Shown here: positions 26,401-39,100 of the stretch, one piece after another
Numbering within the stretch: the first letter of the stretch is position 1
Layout: each line of letters begins with the position of its first letter
NCBI GenBank assembly: GCA_963682175.1
Contig: OY821793.1
Coordinates: forward strand, 26,309,493 to 26,373,492
Length of the DNA stretch: 64,000 bases
DNA from: Triglochin maritima
Taxonomy: Eukaryota > Streptophyta > Magnoliopsida > Alismatales > Juncaginaceae
Direction: 5' to 3'
Translations under genes and position numbers: made by a program
The notes under the pieces: model-generated
Told to the model about the DNA's origin: nothing
Seen by the model: only the letters and a program-made list of their open reading frames with translations
Databases searched by the model: none

Positions 26401-28500
26401 CTCCGTCGCCACCCTGCAGGCCAACACCAAATCGGCTGTGCCTCGAGTACCCGACCTCCAAATCGAGCGTTCTAACTTGCATCACGTAGACCATTCATCC
26501 CTCTATCGGCCCCTACAATTTCAGAGCAAACGCCCAAGTATTCGGGGTCGTGCCTCCTCCAAGAAGACGCAGCTCCCTACCAGCCATGCCCCCACATCAT
26601 CAGCATTCTTCATCTCATCGCGCCTCGCCCTACATACATCTAAATCGGGCATTCTAAGAGGAGTTACCCATCCACTCCTCCTCACTATGTGCTCGGGTGC
26701 CCAAATATAGACTAAGGCTCACCTAAGGTCCACTCAGGCCATTGCTTGGGACAAAAGATGCGGCAGCTTCCACTTTGCCCGCGGGCAACACCCATGGACT
26801 TCCAAACGCGTTTTGGAAGCGAATGGGGTAGGCAACAACCGTGGGAACCCAAGCATGGGCACGAGCAACGTCCCAAAGAACTTTCCCCACGAGAAACCCC
26901 CATTCCCCTCCGGACGCGTTCGGAAGTGCAATGGAAGGCAACAACCTTGGGCAACCGAGCACGTCGAAGAGCAACGTCCACAGGCACCTTGGTCTTTGCC
27001 CACGAGCAACCCCCATTTCACCTACAAGTGCACTTTCACTTCCAAACGTGTTTTGGAAGCGAATGCCGCAGGCCACTGCCGCGAGCACACACTAGGCCCT
27101 AGCGTGGCGCTGACACGCCAACTATGACAAAACTAGGCTAGTGTCCATCGCCCGACCGCCAAATCACTCCGAGATGGGTGCGCCTCGTAGATAACGCGGA
27201 TGGATATGTGGGGTCCTAAGTTCCATAAACCGTGGTAGGGCCGCCCAAAGACCACTTAGAAACTAGGTGTGGGGCTGGCCACATGCCACGCGTGGAGCTG
27301 GCCAAAGGCCACTCCGTCGCCACCCTGCAGGCCAACACCAAATCGGCTCCACCTGGAGCATCCGACCTACAAATCGAGCGTTCTAACTTGCATCACGTAG
27401 ACCATTCATCCCTCTATCTGCCCCTAAAATTTCATAGCAAACGCCCAAGTATTCGGGGTCGCGCCTCCTCCAAGAAGACGCAGCTCCCTACCAGCCACGC
27501 CCCCACATCATCAGCATTCTTCATCTCATCGCGCCTCGCCCTACATACATCTAAATCGGGCATTCTAAGAGGAGTTACCCATCCACTCCTCCTCACTATG
27601 TGCTCGGGTGCCCAAATATAGACTAAGGCTCACCTAAGGTCCACTCAGGCCATTGCTTGGGACAAAAGATGCGGCAGCTTCCACTTTGCCCGCGGGCAAC
27701 ACCCATGGACTTCCAAACGCGTTTTGGAAGCGAATGGGGTAGGCAACAACTGTGGGAACCCAAGCATGGGCACGAGCAACGTCCCAAAGAACTTTCCCCA
27801 CGAGAAACCCCCATTCCCTTCCGGACGCGTTCGGAAGTGCACTGGAAGGCAACAACCTTGGGCAACCGAGCACGTCGAAGAGCAACGTCCACAGGCACCT
27901 TGGTCTTTGCCCACGAGCAACCCCCATTTCACCTACAAGTGCGCTTTCACTTCCAAACGTGTTTTGGAAGCGAATGCCGCAGGCCACTGCCGCGAGCACA
28001 CACTAGGCCCTAGCGTGGCGCTGACATGCCAACTATGACAACACTAGGCTAGTGTCCATCGCCCGACCGCCAAATCACTCCGAGATGGGTGCGCCTCGTA
28101 GATAACGCGGATGGATATGTGGGGTCCTAAGTTCCATAAACCGTGGTTGGGCCGCCTAAAGACAACTTAGAAACTAGGTGTGGGGCTGGCCACATGCCAC
28201 GCGTGGAGCTGGCCAAAGGCCACTCCGTCGCCACCCTGCAGGCCAACACCAAATCGGCTGTGCCTCGAGTACCCGACCTCCAAATCGAGCGTTCTAACTT
28301 GCATCACGTAGACCATTCATCCCTCTATCGGCCCCTACAATTTCAGAGCAAACGCCCAAGTATTCGGGGTCGTGCCTCCTCCAAGAAGACGCAGCTCCCT
28401 ACCAGCCACGCCCCCACATCATCAGCATTCTTCATCTCATCGCGCCTCGCCCTACATACATCTAAATCGGGCATTCTAAGAGGAGTTACCCATCCACTCC
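23470..28500. repeat. Dimeric higher-order repeat, 1822 bp, nearly three copies
   Basis: Monomer type A (GGTAGGGCCGCCC, GGCTCCACCTGGAGC, AATTTCATAGC, AACAACTGTGGG) starts at 23588, 25410 and 27232. It alternates with type B (AAAGACAACTTAG, GAGTACCCGACC, ATCGGCCCCTACAATT), which starts at 24499, 26321 and 28143. Few differences separate the copies: CCAAATGGAGC at 24638, GTCCTAAAG at 25050, CACACAAGG at about 26180 and CGACTGCC at about 26244. The period ends where CAACAACCATGG appears at about 28610. Confidence 0.9.
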
Positions 28501-28533
28501 TCCTCACTATGTGCTCGGGTGCCCAAATATAGA

Positions 28534-31500
28534 CTAAGGCTCACCTAAGGTCCACTCAGGCCATTGCTTGGGACAAAAGATGCGGCAGCTTCCACTTTGC
28601 CCGCGGGCAACAACCATGGACTTCCAAACGCGTTTTGCAAGCGAATGGGGTAGGCAACAACCGTGGGAACCCAAGCATGGGCACGAGCAACGTCCCAAAG
28701 AACTTTCCCCACGAGAAACCCCCATTCCCCTCCGGACGCGTTCGGAAGTGCACTGGAAGGCAACAACCTTGGGCAACCGAGCACGTCGAAGAGCAACGTC
28801 CACAGGCACCTTGGTCTTTGCCCACGAGCAACCCCAATTTCACCTACAAGTGCACTTTCACTTCCAAACGTATTTTGGAAGCGAATGCCGCAGGCCACTG
28901 CCGCGAGCACACACTAGGCCCTAGCGTGGCGCTGACACGCCAACTATGACAACACTAGGGTAGTGTCCATCGCCCGACCGCCAAATCACTCCGAGATGGG
29001 TGCGCCTCGTAGATAACGCGGATGGATATGTGGGGTCCTAAGTTCCATAAACCGTGGTTGGGACGTCTAAAGACCACTTAGAAACTAGGTGTGGGGCTGG
29101 CCACATGCCACGCGTGGAGCTGGCCAAAGGCCACTCCGTCGCCACCCTGCACGCCAACACCAAATCGGCTCCGCCTCGAGCATCCGACCTACAAATCGAG
29201 CGTTCTAACTTGCATCACGTAGACCATTCATCCCTCTATCTGCCCCTAAAATTTCATAGCAAACGCCCAAGTATTCGGGGTCGCGCCTCCTCCAAGAAGA
29301 CGCAGCTCCCTACCAGCCACGCCCCCACATCATCAGCATTCTTCATCTCATCGCGCCTCGCCCTACATACATCTAAATTGGGCATTCTAAGAGGAGTTAC
29401 CCATCCACTCCTCCTCACTATGTGCTCGGGTGCCCAAATATAGACTAAGGCTCACCTAAGGTCCACTCAGGCCATTGCTTGGGACAAAAGATGCGGCAGC
29501 TTCCACTTTGCCCGCGGGCAACACCCATGGACTTCCAAACGCGTTTTGGAAGCGAATGGGGTAGGCAACAACCGTGGGAACCCAAGCATGGGCACGAGCA
29601 ACGTCCCAAAGAACTTTCCCCACGAGAAACCCCCATTCCCCTCCGGACGCGTTCGGAAGTGCACTGGAAGGCAACAACCTTGGGCAAACGAGCACGTCGA
29701 AGAGCAACGTCCACAGGCACCTTGGTCTTTGCCCACGAGCAACCCCCATTTCACCTACAAGTGCGCTTTCACTTCCAAACTTGTTTTGGAAGCGAATGCC
29801 GCAGGCCACTGCCGCGAGCACACACTAGGCCCTAGCGTGGCGCTGACATGCCAACTATGACAACACTAGGCTAGTGTCCATCGCCCGACCGCCAAATCAC
29901 TCCGAGATGGGTGCGCCTCGCACATAACGCGGATGGATATGTGGGGTCCTAAGTTCCATAAACCGTGGTTGGGCCTCCTAAAGACCACTTAGAAACTAGG
30001 TGTGGGGCTGGCCACATGCCACGCGTGGAGCTGGCCAAAGGCCACTCCCTCGCCACCCTGCAGGCCAACACCAAATCGGCTCCGCCTCGAGCATCCGACC
30101 TACAAATCGAGCGTTCTAACTTGCATCACGTAGACCATTTATCCCTCTATCTGCCCCTAAAATTTCATAGCAAACGCCCAAGTATTCGGGGTCGCGCCTC
30201 CTCCAAGAAGACGCAGCTCCCTACCAGCCACGCCCCCACATCATCAGCATTCTTCATATCATCGCGCCTCGCCCTACATACATCTAAATCGGGCATTCTA
30301 AGAGGAGTTACCCATCCACTCCTCCTCACTATGTGCTCGGGTGCCCAAATATAGACTAAGGCTCACCTAAGGTCCACTCAGGCCATTGCTTGGGACAAAA
30401 GATGCGGCAGCTTCCACTTTGCCCGCGGGCAACACCCATGGACTTCCAAACGCGTTTTGGAAGCGAATGGGGTAGGCAACAACCGTGGGAACCCAAGCAT
30501 GGGCACGAGCAACGTCCCAAAGAACTTTCCCCACGAGAAACCCCCATTCCCCTCCGGACGCGTTCGGAAGTGCACTGGAAGGCAACAACCTTGGGCAACC
30601 GAGCACGTCGAAGAGCAACGTCCACAGGCACCTTGGTCTTTGCCCACGAGCAACCCCCATTTCACCTACAAGTGCGCTTTCACTTCCAAACGTGTTTTGG
30701 AAGCGAATGCCGCAGGCCACTGCCGCGAGTACACACTAGGCCCTAGCGTGGCGCTGACATGCCAACTATGACAACACTAGGCTAGTGTCCATCGCCCGAC
30801 CGCCAAATCACTCCGAGATGGGTGCGCCTCGTAGATAACGCGGATGGATATGTGGGGTCCTAAGTTCCATAAACCGTGGTTGGGCCTCCTAAAGACCACT
30901 TAGAAACTAGGTGTGGGGCTGGCCACATGCCACGCGTGGAGCTGGCCAAAGGCCACTCCGTCGCCACCCTGCAGGCCAACACCAAATCGGCTGCGCCTCG
31001 AGCATCCGACCTCCAAATCGAGCGTTCTAACTTGCATCACGTAGACCATTCATCCCTCTATCTGCCCCTAAAATTTCAGAGCAAACGCCCAAGTATTCGG
31101 GGTCGTGCCTCCTCCAAGAAGACGCAGCTCCCTACCCGCCACGCCCCCACATCATCAGCATTCTTCATCTCATCGCGCCTCGCCCTACATACATCTAAAT
31201 CGGGCATTCTAAGAGGAGTTACCCATCCACTCCTCCTCACTATGTGCTCGGGTGCCCAAATATAGACTAAGGCTCACCTAAGGTCTACTCAGGCCATTGC
31301 TTGGGACAAAAGATGCGGCAGCTTCCACTTTGCCCGCGGGCAACAACCATGGACTTCCAAACGCGTTTTGCAAGCGAATGGGGTAGGCAACAACCGTGGG
31401 AACCCAAGCATGGGCACGAGCAACGTCCCAAAGAACTTTCCCCACGAGAAACCCCCATTCCCCTCCGGACGCGTTCGGAAGTGCACTGGAAGGCAACAAC

Positions 31501-34500
31501 CTTGGGCAACCGAGCACGTCGAAGAGCAACGTCCACAGGCACCTTGGTCTTTGCCCACGAGCAACCCCCATTTCACCTACAAGTGCACTTTCACTTCCAA
31601 ACGTGTTTTGGAAGCGAATGCCGCAGGCCACTGCCGCGAGCACACACTAGGCCCTAGCGTGGCGCTGACACGCCAACTATGACAACACTAGGCTAGTGTC
31701 CATCGCCCGACCGCCAAATCACTCCGAGATGGGTGCGCCTCGTAGATAACGCGGATGGATATGTGGGGTCCTAAGTTCCATAAACCGTGGTTGGGCCGCC
31801 TAAAGACAACTTAGAAACTAGGTGTGGGGCTGGCCAAATGCCACGCGTGGAGCTGGCCAAAGGCCACTCCGTCGCCACCCTGCAGGCCAACACCAAATCG
31901 GCTGTGCCTAGAGCACCCGACCTCCAAATCGAGCGTTCTAACTTGCATCACGTAGACCATTCATCCCTCTATCGGCCCCTAAAATTTCAGAGCAAACGCC
32001 CAAGTATTCGGGGTCGTGCCTCCTCCAAGAAGACGCAGCTCCCTACCAGCCACGCCCCCACATCATCAGCATTCTTCATCTCATCGCGCCTCGCCCTACA
32101 TACATCTAAATCGGGCATTCTAAGAGGAGTTACCCATCCACTCCTCCTCACTATGTGCTCGGGTGCCCAAATATAGACTAAGTCTCACCTAAGGTCCACT
32201 CAGGCCATTGCTTGGGACAAAAGATGCGGCAGCTTCCACTTTGCCCGCGGGCAACACCCATGGACTTTCAAACGCGTTTTGCAAGCGAATGGGGTAGGCA
32301 ACAACCGTGGGAACCCAAGCATGGGCACGAGCAACGTCCCAAAGAACTTTCCCCACGAGAAACCCCCATTCCCCTCCGGACGCGTTCGGAAGTGCACTGG
32401 AAGGCAACAACCTTGGGCAACCGAGCACGTCGAAGAGCAACGTCCACAGGCACCTTGGTCTTTGCCCACGAGCAACCCCCATTTCACCTACAAGTGCACT
32501 TTCACTTCCAAACGTGTTTTGGAAGCGAATGCCGCCGGCCACTGCCGCGAGCACACACTAGGCCCTAGCGTGGCGCTGACACGCCAACTATGACAACACT
32601 AGGCTAGTGTCCATCGCCCGACCGCCAAATCACTCCGAGATGGGTGCGCCTCGTAGATAACGCGGATGGATATGTGGGGTCCTAAGTTCCATAAACCGTG
32701 GTTGGGCCTCCTAAAGACCACTTAGAAACTAGGTGTGGGGCTGGCCACATGCCACGCGTGGAGCTGGCCAAAGGCCACTCCCTCGCCACCCTGCAGGCAA
32801 ACACCAAATCGGCTCCGCCTCGAGCATCCGACCTACAAATCGAGCGTTCTAACTTGCATCACGTAGACCATTCATCCCTCTATCTGCCCCTAAAATTTCA
32901 TAGCAAATGCCCAAGTATTCGGGGTCGCGCCTCCTCCAATAAGACGCAGCTCCCTACCAGCCACGCCCCCACATCATCAGCATTCTTCATCTCATCGCGC
33001 CTCGCCCTACGTACATCTAAATCGGGCATTCTAAGAGGAGTTACCCATCCACTCCTCCTCACTATGTGCTCGGGTGCCCAAATATAGACTAAGGCTCACC
33101 TAAGGTCCACTCAGGCCATTGCTTGGCACAAAAGATGCGGCAGCTTCCACTTTGCCCGCGGGCAACACCCATGGACTTCCAAACGCGTTTTGGAAGCGAA
33201 TGGGGTAGGCAACAACCGTGGGAACCCAAGCATGGGCACGAGCAACGTCCCAAAGAACTTTCCCCACGAGAAACCCCCATTCCCTTCCGGACGCGTTCGG
33301 AAGTGCACTGGAAGGCAACAACCTTGGGCAACCGAGCACGTCGAAGAGCAACGTCCACAGGCACCTTGGTCTTTGCCCACGAGCAACCCCCATTTCACCT
33401 ACAAGTGCGCTTTCACTTCCAAACGTGTTTTGGAAGCGAATGCCGCAGGCCACTGCCGCGAGCACACACTAGGCCCTAGCGTGGCGCTGACATGCCAACT
33501 ATGATAACACTAGGCTAGTGTCCATCGCCCGACCGCCAAATCACTCCGAGATTGGTGCGCCTCGCAGATAACGCGGATGGATATGTGGGGTCCTAAGTTC
33601 CATAAACCGTGGTTGGGCCTCCTAAAGACCACTTAGAAACTAGGTGTGGGGCTGGCCACATGCCACGCGTGGAGCTGGCCAAAGGCCACTCCGTCGCCAC
33701 CCTGCAGGCCAACACCAAATCGGCTGCGCCTCGAGCATCCGACCTCCAAATCGAGTGTTCTAACTTGCATCACGTAGACCATTCATCCCTCTATCTGCCC
33801 CTAAAATTTCAGAGCAAACGCCCAAGTATTCGGGGTCGCGCCTCCTCCAAGAAGACGCAGCTCCCTACCAGCCACGCCCCCACATCATCAGCATTCTTCA
33901 TCTCATCGCGCCTCGCCCTACATACATCTAAATCGGGCATTCTAAGAGGAGTTACCCATCCACTCCTCCTCACTATGTGCTCGGGTGCCCAAATATAGAC
34001 TAAGGCTCACCTAAGGTCCACTCAGGCCATTGCTTGGGACAAAAGATGCGGCAGCTTCGACTTTGGCCGCGGGCAACACCCATGGACTTCCAAACGCGTT
34101 TTGGAAGCGAATGGGGTAGGCAACAACCGTGGGAACCCAAGCATGGGCACGAGCAACGTCCCAAAGAACTTTCCCCACGAGAAACCCCCATTCCCCTCCG
34201 GACGCGTTCGGAAGTGCACTGGAGGGCAACAACCTTGCGCAACCGAGCACGTCGAAGAGCAACGTCCACAGGCACCTTGGTCTTTGCCCACGAGCAACCC
34301 CCATTTCACCTACAAGTGCACTTTCACTTCCAAACGTGTTTTGGAAGCGAATGCCGCAGGCCACTGCCGCGAGCACACACTAGGCCCTAGCGTGGCGCTG
34401 ACACGCCAACTATGACAACACTAGGCTAGTGTCCATCGCCCGACCGCCAAATCACTCCGAGATGGGTGCGCCTCGTAGATAACGCGGATGGATATGTGGG

Positions 34501-35430
34501 GTCCTAAGTTCCATAAACCGTGGTTGGGCCGCCTAAAGACCACTTAGAAACTAGGTGTGGGGCTGGCCACATGCCACGCGTTGAGCTGGCCAAAGGCCAC
34601 TCCGTCGCCACCCTGCAGGCCAGCACCAAATCGGCTCCGCCTCGAGCATCCGACCTACAAATCGAGCGTTCTAACTTGCATCACGTAGACCATTCATCCC
34701 TCTATCTGCCCCTAAAATGTCATAGCAAACGCCCAAGTATTCGGGGTCGTGCCTCCTCCAATAAGACGCAGCTCCCTACCAGCCACGCCCCCACATCATC
34801 AGCATTCTTCATCTCATCGCGCCTCGCCCTACGTACATCTAAATCGGGCATTCTAAGAGGAGTTACCCATCCACTCCTCCTCACTATGTGCTCGGGTGCC
34901 CAAATATAGACTAAGGCTCACCTAAGGTCCACTCAGGCCATTGCTTGGGACAAAAGATGCGGCAGCTTCCACTTTGCCCGCGGGCAACACTCATGGACTT
35001 CCAAACGCGTTTTGGAAGCGAATGGGGTAGGCAACAACCGTGGGAACCCAAGCATGGGCACGAGCAACGTCCCAAAGAACTTTCCCCACGAGAAACCCCC
35101 ATTCCCTTCCGGACGCGTTCGGAAGTGCACTGGAAGGCAACAAGCTTGGGCAACCGAGCACGTCGAAGAGCAACGTCCACAGGCACCTTGGTCTTTGCCC
35201 ACGAGCAACCCCCATTTCACCTACAAGTGCGCTTTCACTTCCAAACGTGTTTTGGAAGCGAATGCCGCAGGCCACTGCCGCGAGCACACACTAGGCCCTA
35301 GCGTGGCGCTGACATGCCAACTATGACAACACTAGGCTAGTGTCCATCGCCCGACCGCCAAATCACTCCGAGATGGGTGCGCCTCGTAGATAACGCGGAT
35401 GGATATGTGGGGTCCTATGTTCCATAAACC
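28534..35430. repeat. SF3 monomers without a strict higher-order period
   Basis: Eight monomers share SF3 marks but in mixed combinations. TTTTGCAAGCG in inverted repeat 1 occurs near 28635, 31368 and 32279. TTTCATAGC and TTTCAGAGC forms alternate irregularly. GGCCTCCTAAAG appears at 29973, 30884, 32706 and 33617. The copy near 33126 has TTGGCACAAAAG, joining a change typical of SF5 to one typical of SF3. No clean repeat of two to four monomers could be traced by eye. Confidence 0.6.
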
Positions 35431-36199
35431 ATGGATGGTCCGCCTAAAGACCACTTAGAAACTAGGTGTGGGGCTGGCCACATGCCACGCGTGGAGCTGG
35501 CCAAAGGCCACTCCGTCGCCACCCTGCAGGCCAACACCAAATCGGCTGCGCCTCGAGTATCCGACCTCCAAATCGAGCGTTCTAACTTGCATCACGTAGA
35601 CCATTCATCCCTCTATTTTCCCCTAAAATTTGAGAGCAAACTCCCAAGTATTCGGGGTCGCGCCTCCTCCAAGAAGACGCAGCTCCCTACCAGCCGCGCC
35701 CCCACATCATCAGCATTCTTCATCTCATCGCGCCTCGCCCTACATTCATCTAAATCGGGCATTCTAAGAGGAGTTACCCATCCACTCCTCCTCACTATGT
35801 GCTCGGGTGCCCAAATATAGAGTAAGGCTCACCTAAGGTCCACTCAGGCCATTGCTTGGGACAAACGATGCGGCAGCTTCCACTTTGCCCGCGGGCAACA
35901 CCCATGGACTTCCAAACGCGTTTTGGAAGCGAATGGGGTAGGCAACAACCGTGGGAACCCAAGCATGGGCACGAGCAACGTCCCAAAGAACTTTCCCCAC
36001 GAGAAACCCCCATTCCCTTCCGGACGCGTTCGGAAGTGCACGGGAAGGCAACAACCTTGGGCAACCGAGCAGGTCGAAGAGCAACGTCCACAGGCACCTT
36101 GGTCTTTGCCCACGAGCAACCTCCATTTCACCTACAAGTGCGCTTTGACTTCCAAACGTGTTTTGGAAGCGAATGCCGCAGGCCACTGCCGCGAGCACA

Positions 36200-39100
36200 C
36201 ACTAGGCCCTAGCGTGGCGCTGACATGCCAACTATGACAACACTAGGCTAGTGTCCATCGCCCGACCGCCAAATCACTCCGAGATGGGTAAGCCTCGTAG
36301 ATAACGTGGATGGATATGTGGGGTCCTAAGTTCCATAAACCGTGGTTGGGCCGCCTAAAGACCACTTAGAAACTAGGTGTGGGGCTGGCCACATGCCACG
36401 TGTGGAGCTGGCCAAAGGCCACTCCGTCGCCACCCTGAAGGCCAACACCAAATCGGCTGCGCCTCGAGCATCCGACCTTCAAATCGAGCGTTCTAACTTG
36501 CATTACGTAGACAATTCATCCCTCTATCTGCGCCTAAAATTTCAGAGCAAACGCCAAAGTATTCCGGGTCGCGCCTCCTCCAAGAAGACGTAGCTCCCTA
36601 CCAGCCACGCCCCCACATGATCAGCATTCTTCATCTCATCGCGCCTCGCCCTACATACATCTAAATCGGGCATTCTAAGAGGAGTTACCCATCCACTCCT
36701 CCTCACTATGTGCTCGGGTGCCCAAATATAGAGTAAGGCTTACCTAAGGTCCACTCAGGCCATTGCTTGGGACAAACGATGCGGCAGCTTCCACTTTGCC
36801 AGCGGGCAACACCCATGGACTTCCAAACGCGTTTTGGAAGAGAATGGGGTAGGTAACAACCGTGGGAACCCAAGCATGGGCACGAGCAATGTCCCAAAGA
36901 ACTTTCCCCACGAGAAACCCCCATTCCCTTCCGGACGCGTTCGGAAGTGCACGGGAAGGCAACAACCTTGGGCAACCGAGCACGTCGAAGAGCAACGTCC
37001 ACAGGCACCTTGGTCTTTGCCCACGAGCAACCTCCATTTCACCTACAAGTGCGCTTTCACTTCCAAACGTGTTTTGGAAGCGAATGCCGCAGGCCACTGC
37101 CGCGAGCACACACTAGGCCCTAGCGTGGCGCTGACATGCCAACTATGACAACACTAGGCTAGTGTCCATCGCCCGACCGCCAAATCACTCCGAGATGGGT
37201 AAGCCTCGTAGATAACGTGGATGGATATGTGGGGTCCTAAGTTCCATAAACCGTGGTTGGGCCGCCTAAAGACCACTTAGAAACTAGGTGTGGGGCTGGC
37301 CACATGCCACGCGTGGAGCTGGCCAAAGGCCACTCCGTCGCCACCCTGCAGGCCAACACCAAATCGGCTGCGCCTCGAGCATCCGACCTTCAAATCGAGC
37401 GTTCTAACTTGCATTACGTAGACAATTCATCCCTCTATCTGCGCCTATAATTTCAGAGTAAACGCCAAAGTATTCCGGGTCGCGCCTCCTCCAAGAAGAC
37501 GTAGCTCCCTACCAGCCACGCCCCCACATCATCAGCATTCTTCATCTCATCGCGCCTCGCCCTACATACATCTAAATCGGGCATTCTAAGAGGAGTTACC
37601 CATCCACTCCTCCTCACTATGTGCTCGGGTGCCCAAATATAGACTAAGGCTCACCTAATGTCCACTCAGGCCATTGCTTGGGACAAACGATGCGGCAGCT
37701 TCCACTTTGCCCGCGGGCAACACCCATGGACTTCCAATCGCGTTTTGGAAGAGAATGGGGTAGGTAACAACCGTGGGAACCCAAGCATGGGCACGAGCAA
37801 CGTCCCAAAGAACTTTCCACACGAGAAACCCCCATTCCCTTCCGGACGCGTTCGGAAGTGCACGGGAAGGCAACAACCTTGGGCAACCGAGCACGTCGAA
37901 GAGCAACGTCCACAGGCACCTTGGTCTTTGCCCACGAGCAACCTCCATTTCACCTACAAGTGCGCTTTCACTGCCAAACGTGTTTTGGAAGCGAATGCCG
38001 CAGGCCACTACCGCGAGCACACACTAGCCCTAGCGTAGCGCTGACATGCCAACTATGACAACACTAGGCTAGTGTCCATCGCCCGACCGCCAAATCACTC
38101 CGAGATGGGTGCGCCTCGTAGATAACGCGGATGGATATGTGGGGTCCTAAGTTCCATAAACCGTGGTTGGGCCGCCTAAAGACCACTTAGAAACTAGGTG
38201 TGTGGCTGGCCACATGCCACGCGTGGAGCTGGCGAAAGGCCACTCCGTCGCCACCCTGCAGGCAAACACCAAATCGGCTGCGCCTCGAGCATCCGACCTC
38301 CAAATCGAGCGTTCTAACTTGCATTACGTAGACACTTCTTACCTCTATCTGCGCCTAAAATTTCAGAGCAAACGCCGAAGAATTCGGGGTCGCGCCTCCT
38401 CCAAGAAGACGTAGCTCCCTACCAGCCACGCCCCCACATCGTCAGCATTCTTCATCTCATCGCGCCGCGCCCTACATACATCTAAATCGGGCATTCTAAG
38501 AGGAGTTACCCATCCACTCCTCCTCAGTATGTGCTCGGGGCCCAAATATAGACTAAGGCTCACCTAAGGTCCACTCAGGCCATTGCTTGGCACAAACGAT
38601 GCGGCAGCTTCCACTTTGCCTGCGGGCAACACCCATGGACTTCCAAACGCGTTTTGGAAGCGAATGGGGTAGGCAACAACCGTGGGAACCCAAGCATGGG
38701 CACGAGCAACGTCCCAAAGAACTTTCCCCACGAGAAACCCCCATTCCCTTCCGGACGCGTTCGGAAGTGCACGGGAAGGCAACAACCTTGGGCAACCGAG
38801 CACGTCGAAGAGCAACGTCCACAGGCACCTTGGTCTTTGCCCACGAGCAACCTCCATTTCACCTACAAGTGCGCTTTCACTGCCAAACGTGTTTTGGAAG
38901 CGAATGCCGCAGGCCACTGCCGCGAGCACACACTAGGCCCTAGCGTAGCGCTGACATGCCAACTATGACAACACTAGGCTAGTGTCCATCGCCCGACCGC
39001 CAAATCACTCCGAGATGGGTGCGCCTCGTAGATAACGCGGATGGATATGTGGGGTCCTAAGTTCCATAAACCGTGGTTGGGCCGCCTAAAGACCACTTAG

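Larger units (their letters stand above)
19641..35820. repeat. Subfamily block SF3 (18 monomers)
   Basis: All 18 monomers from 19944 to 35431 carry ACGCAGCTCCC where the rest of the array has ACGTAGCTCCC, and TTGCATCACG where others have TTGCATTACG or a similar form. CACGGGAAGG is replaced by CACTGGAAGG or, in two copies, CAATGGAAGG (19641 to about 35130). ACAAAAGATGCGG runs from about 24.0 to 35.0 kb. Because of the TAG to CAG change one chance forward frame becomes 129 codons long here instead of 83. One base is lost at about 20533 (CCCTTCGGACG) and one gained at about 21098 (ACGAAAAACG), which gives 910- and 912-bp steps. Confidence 0.85.
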
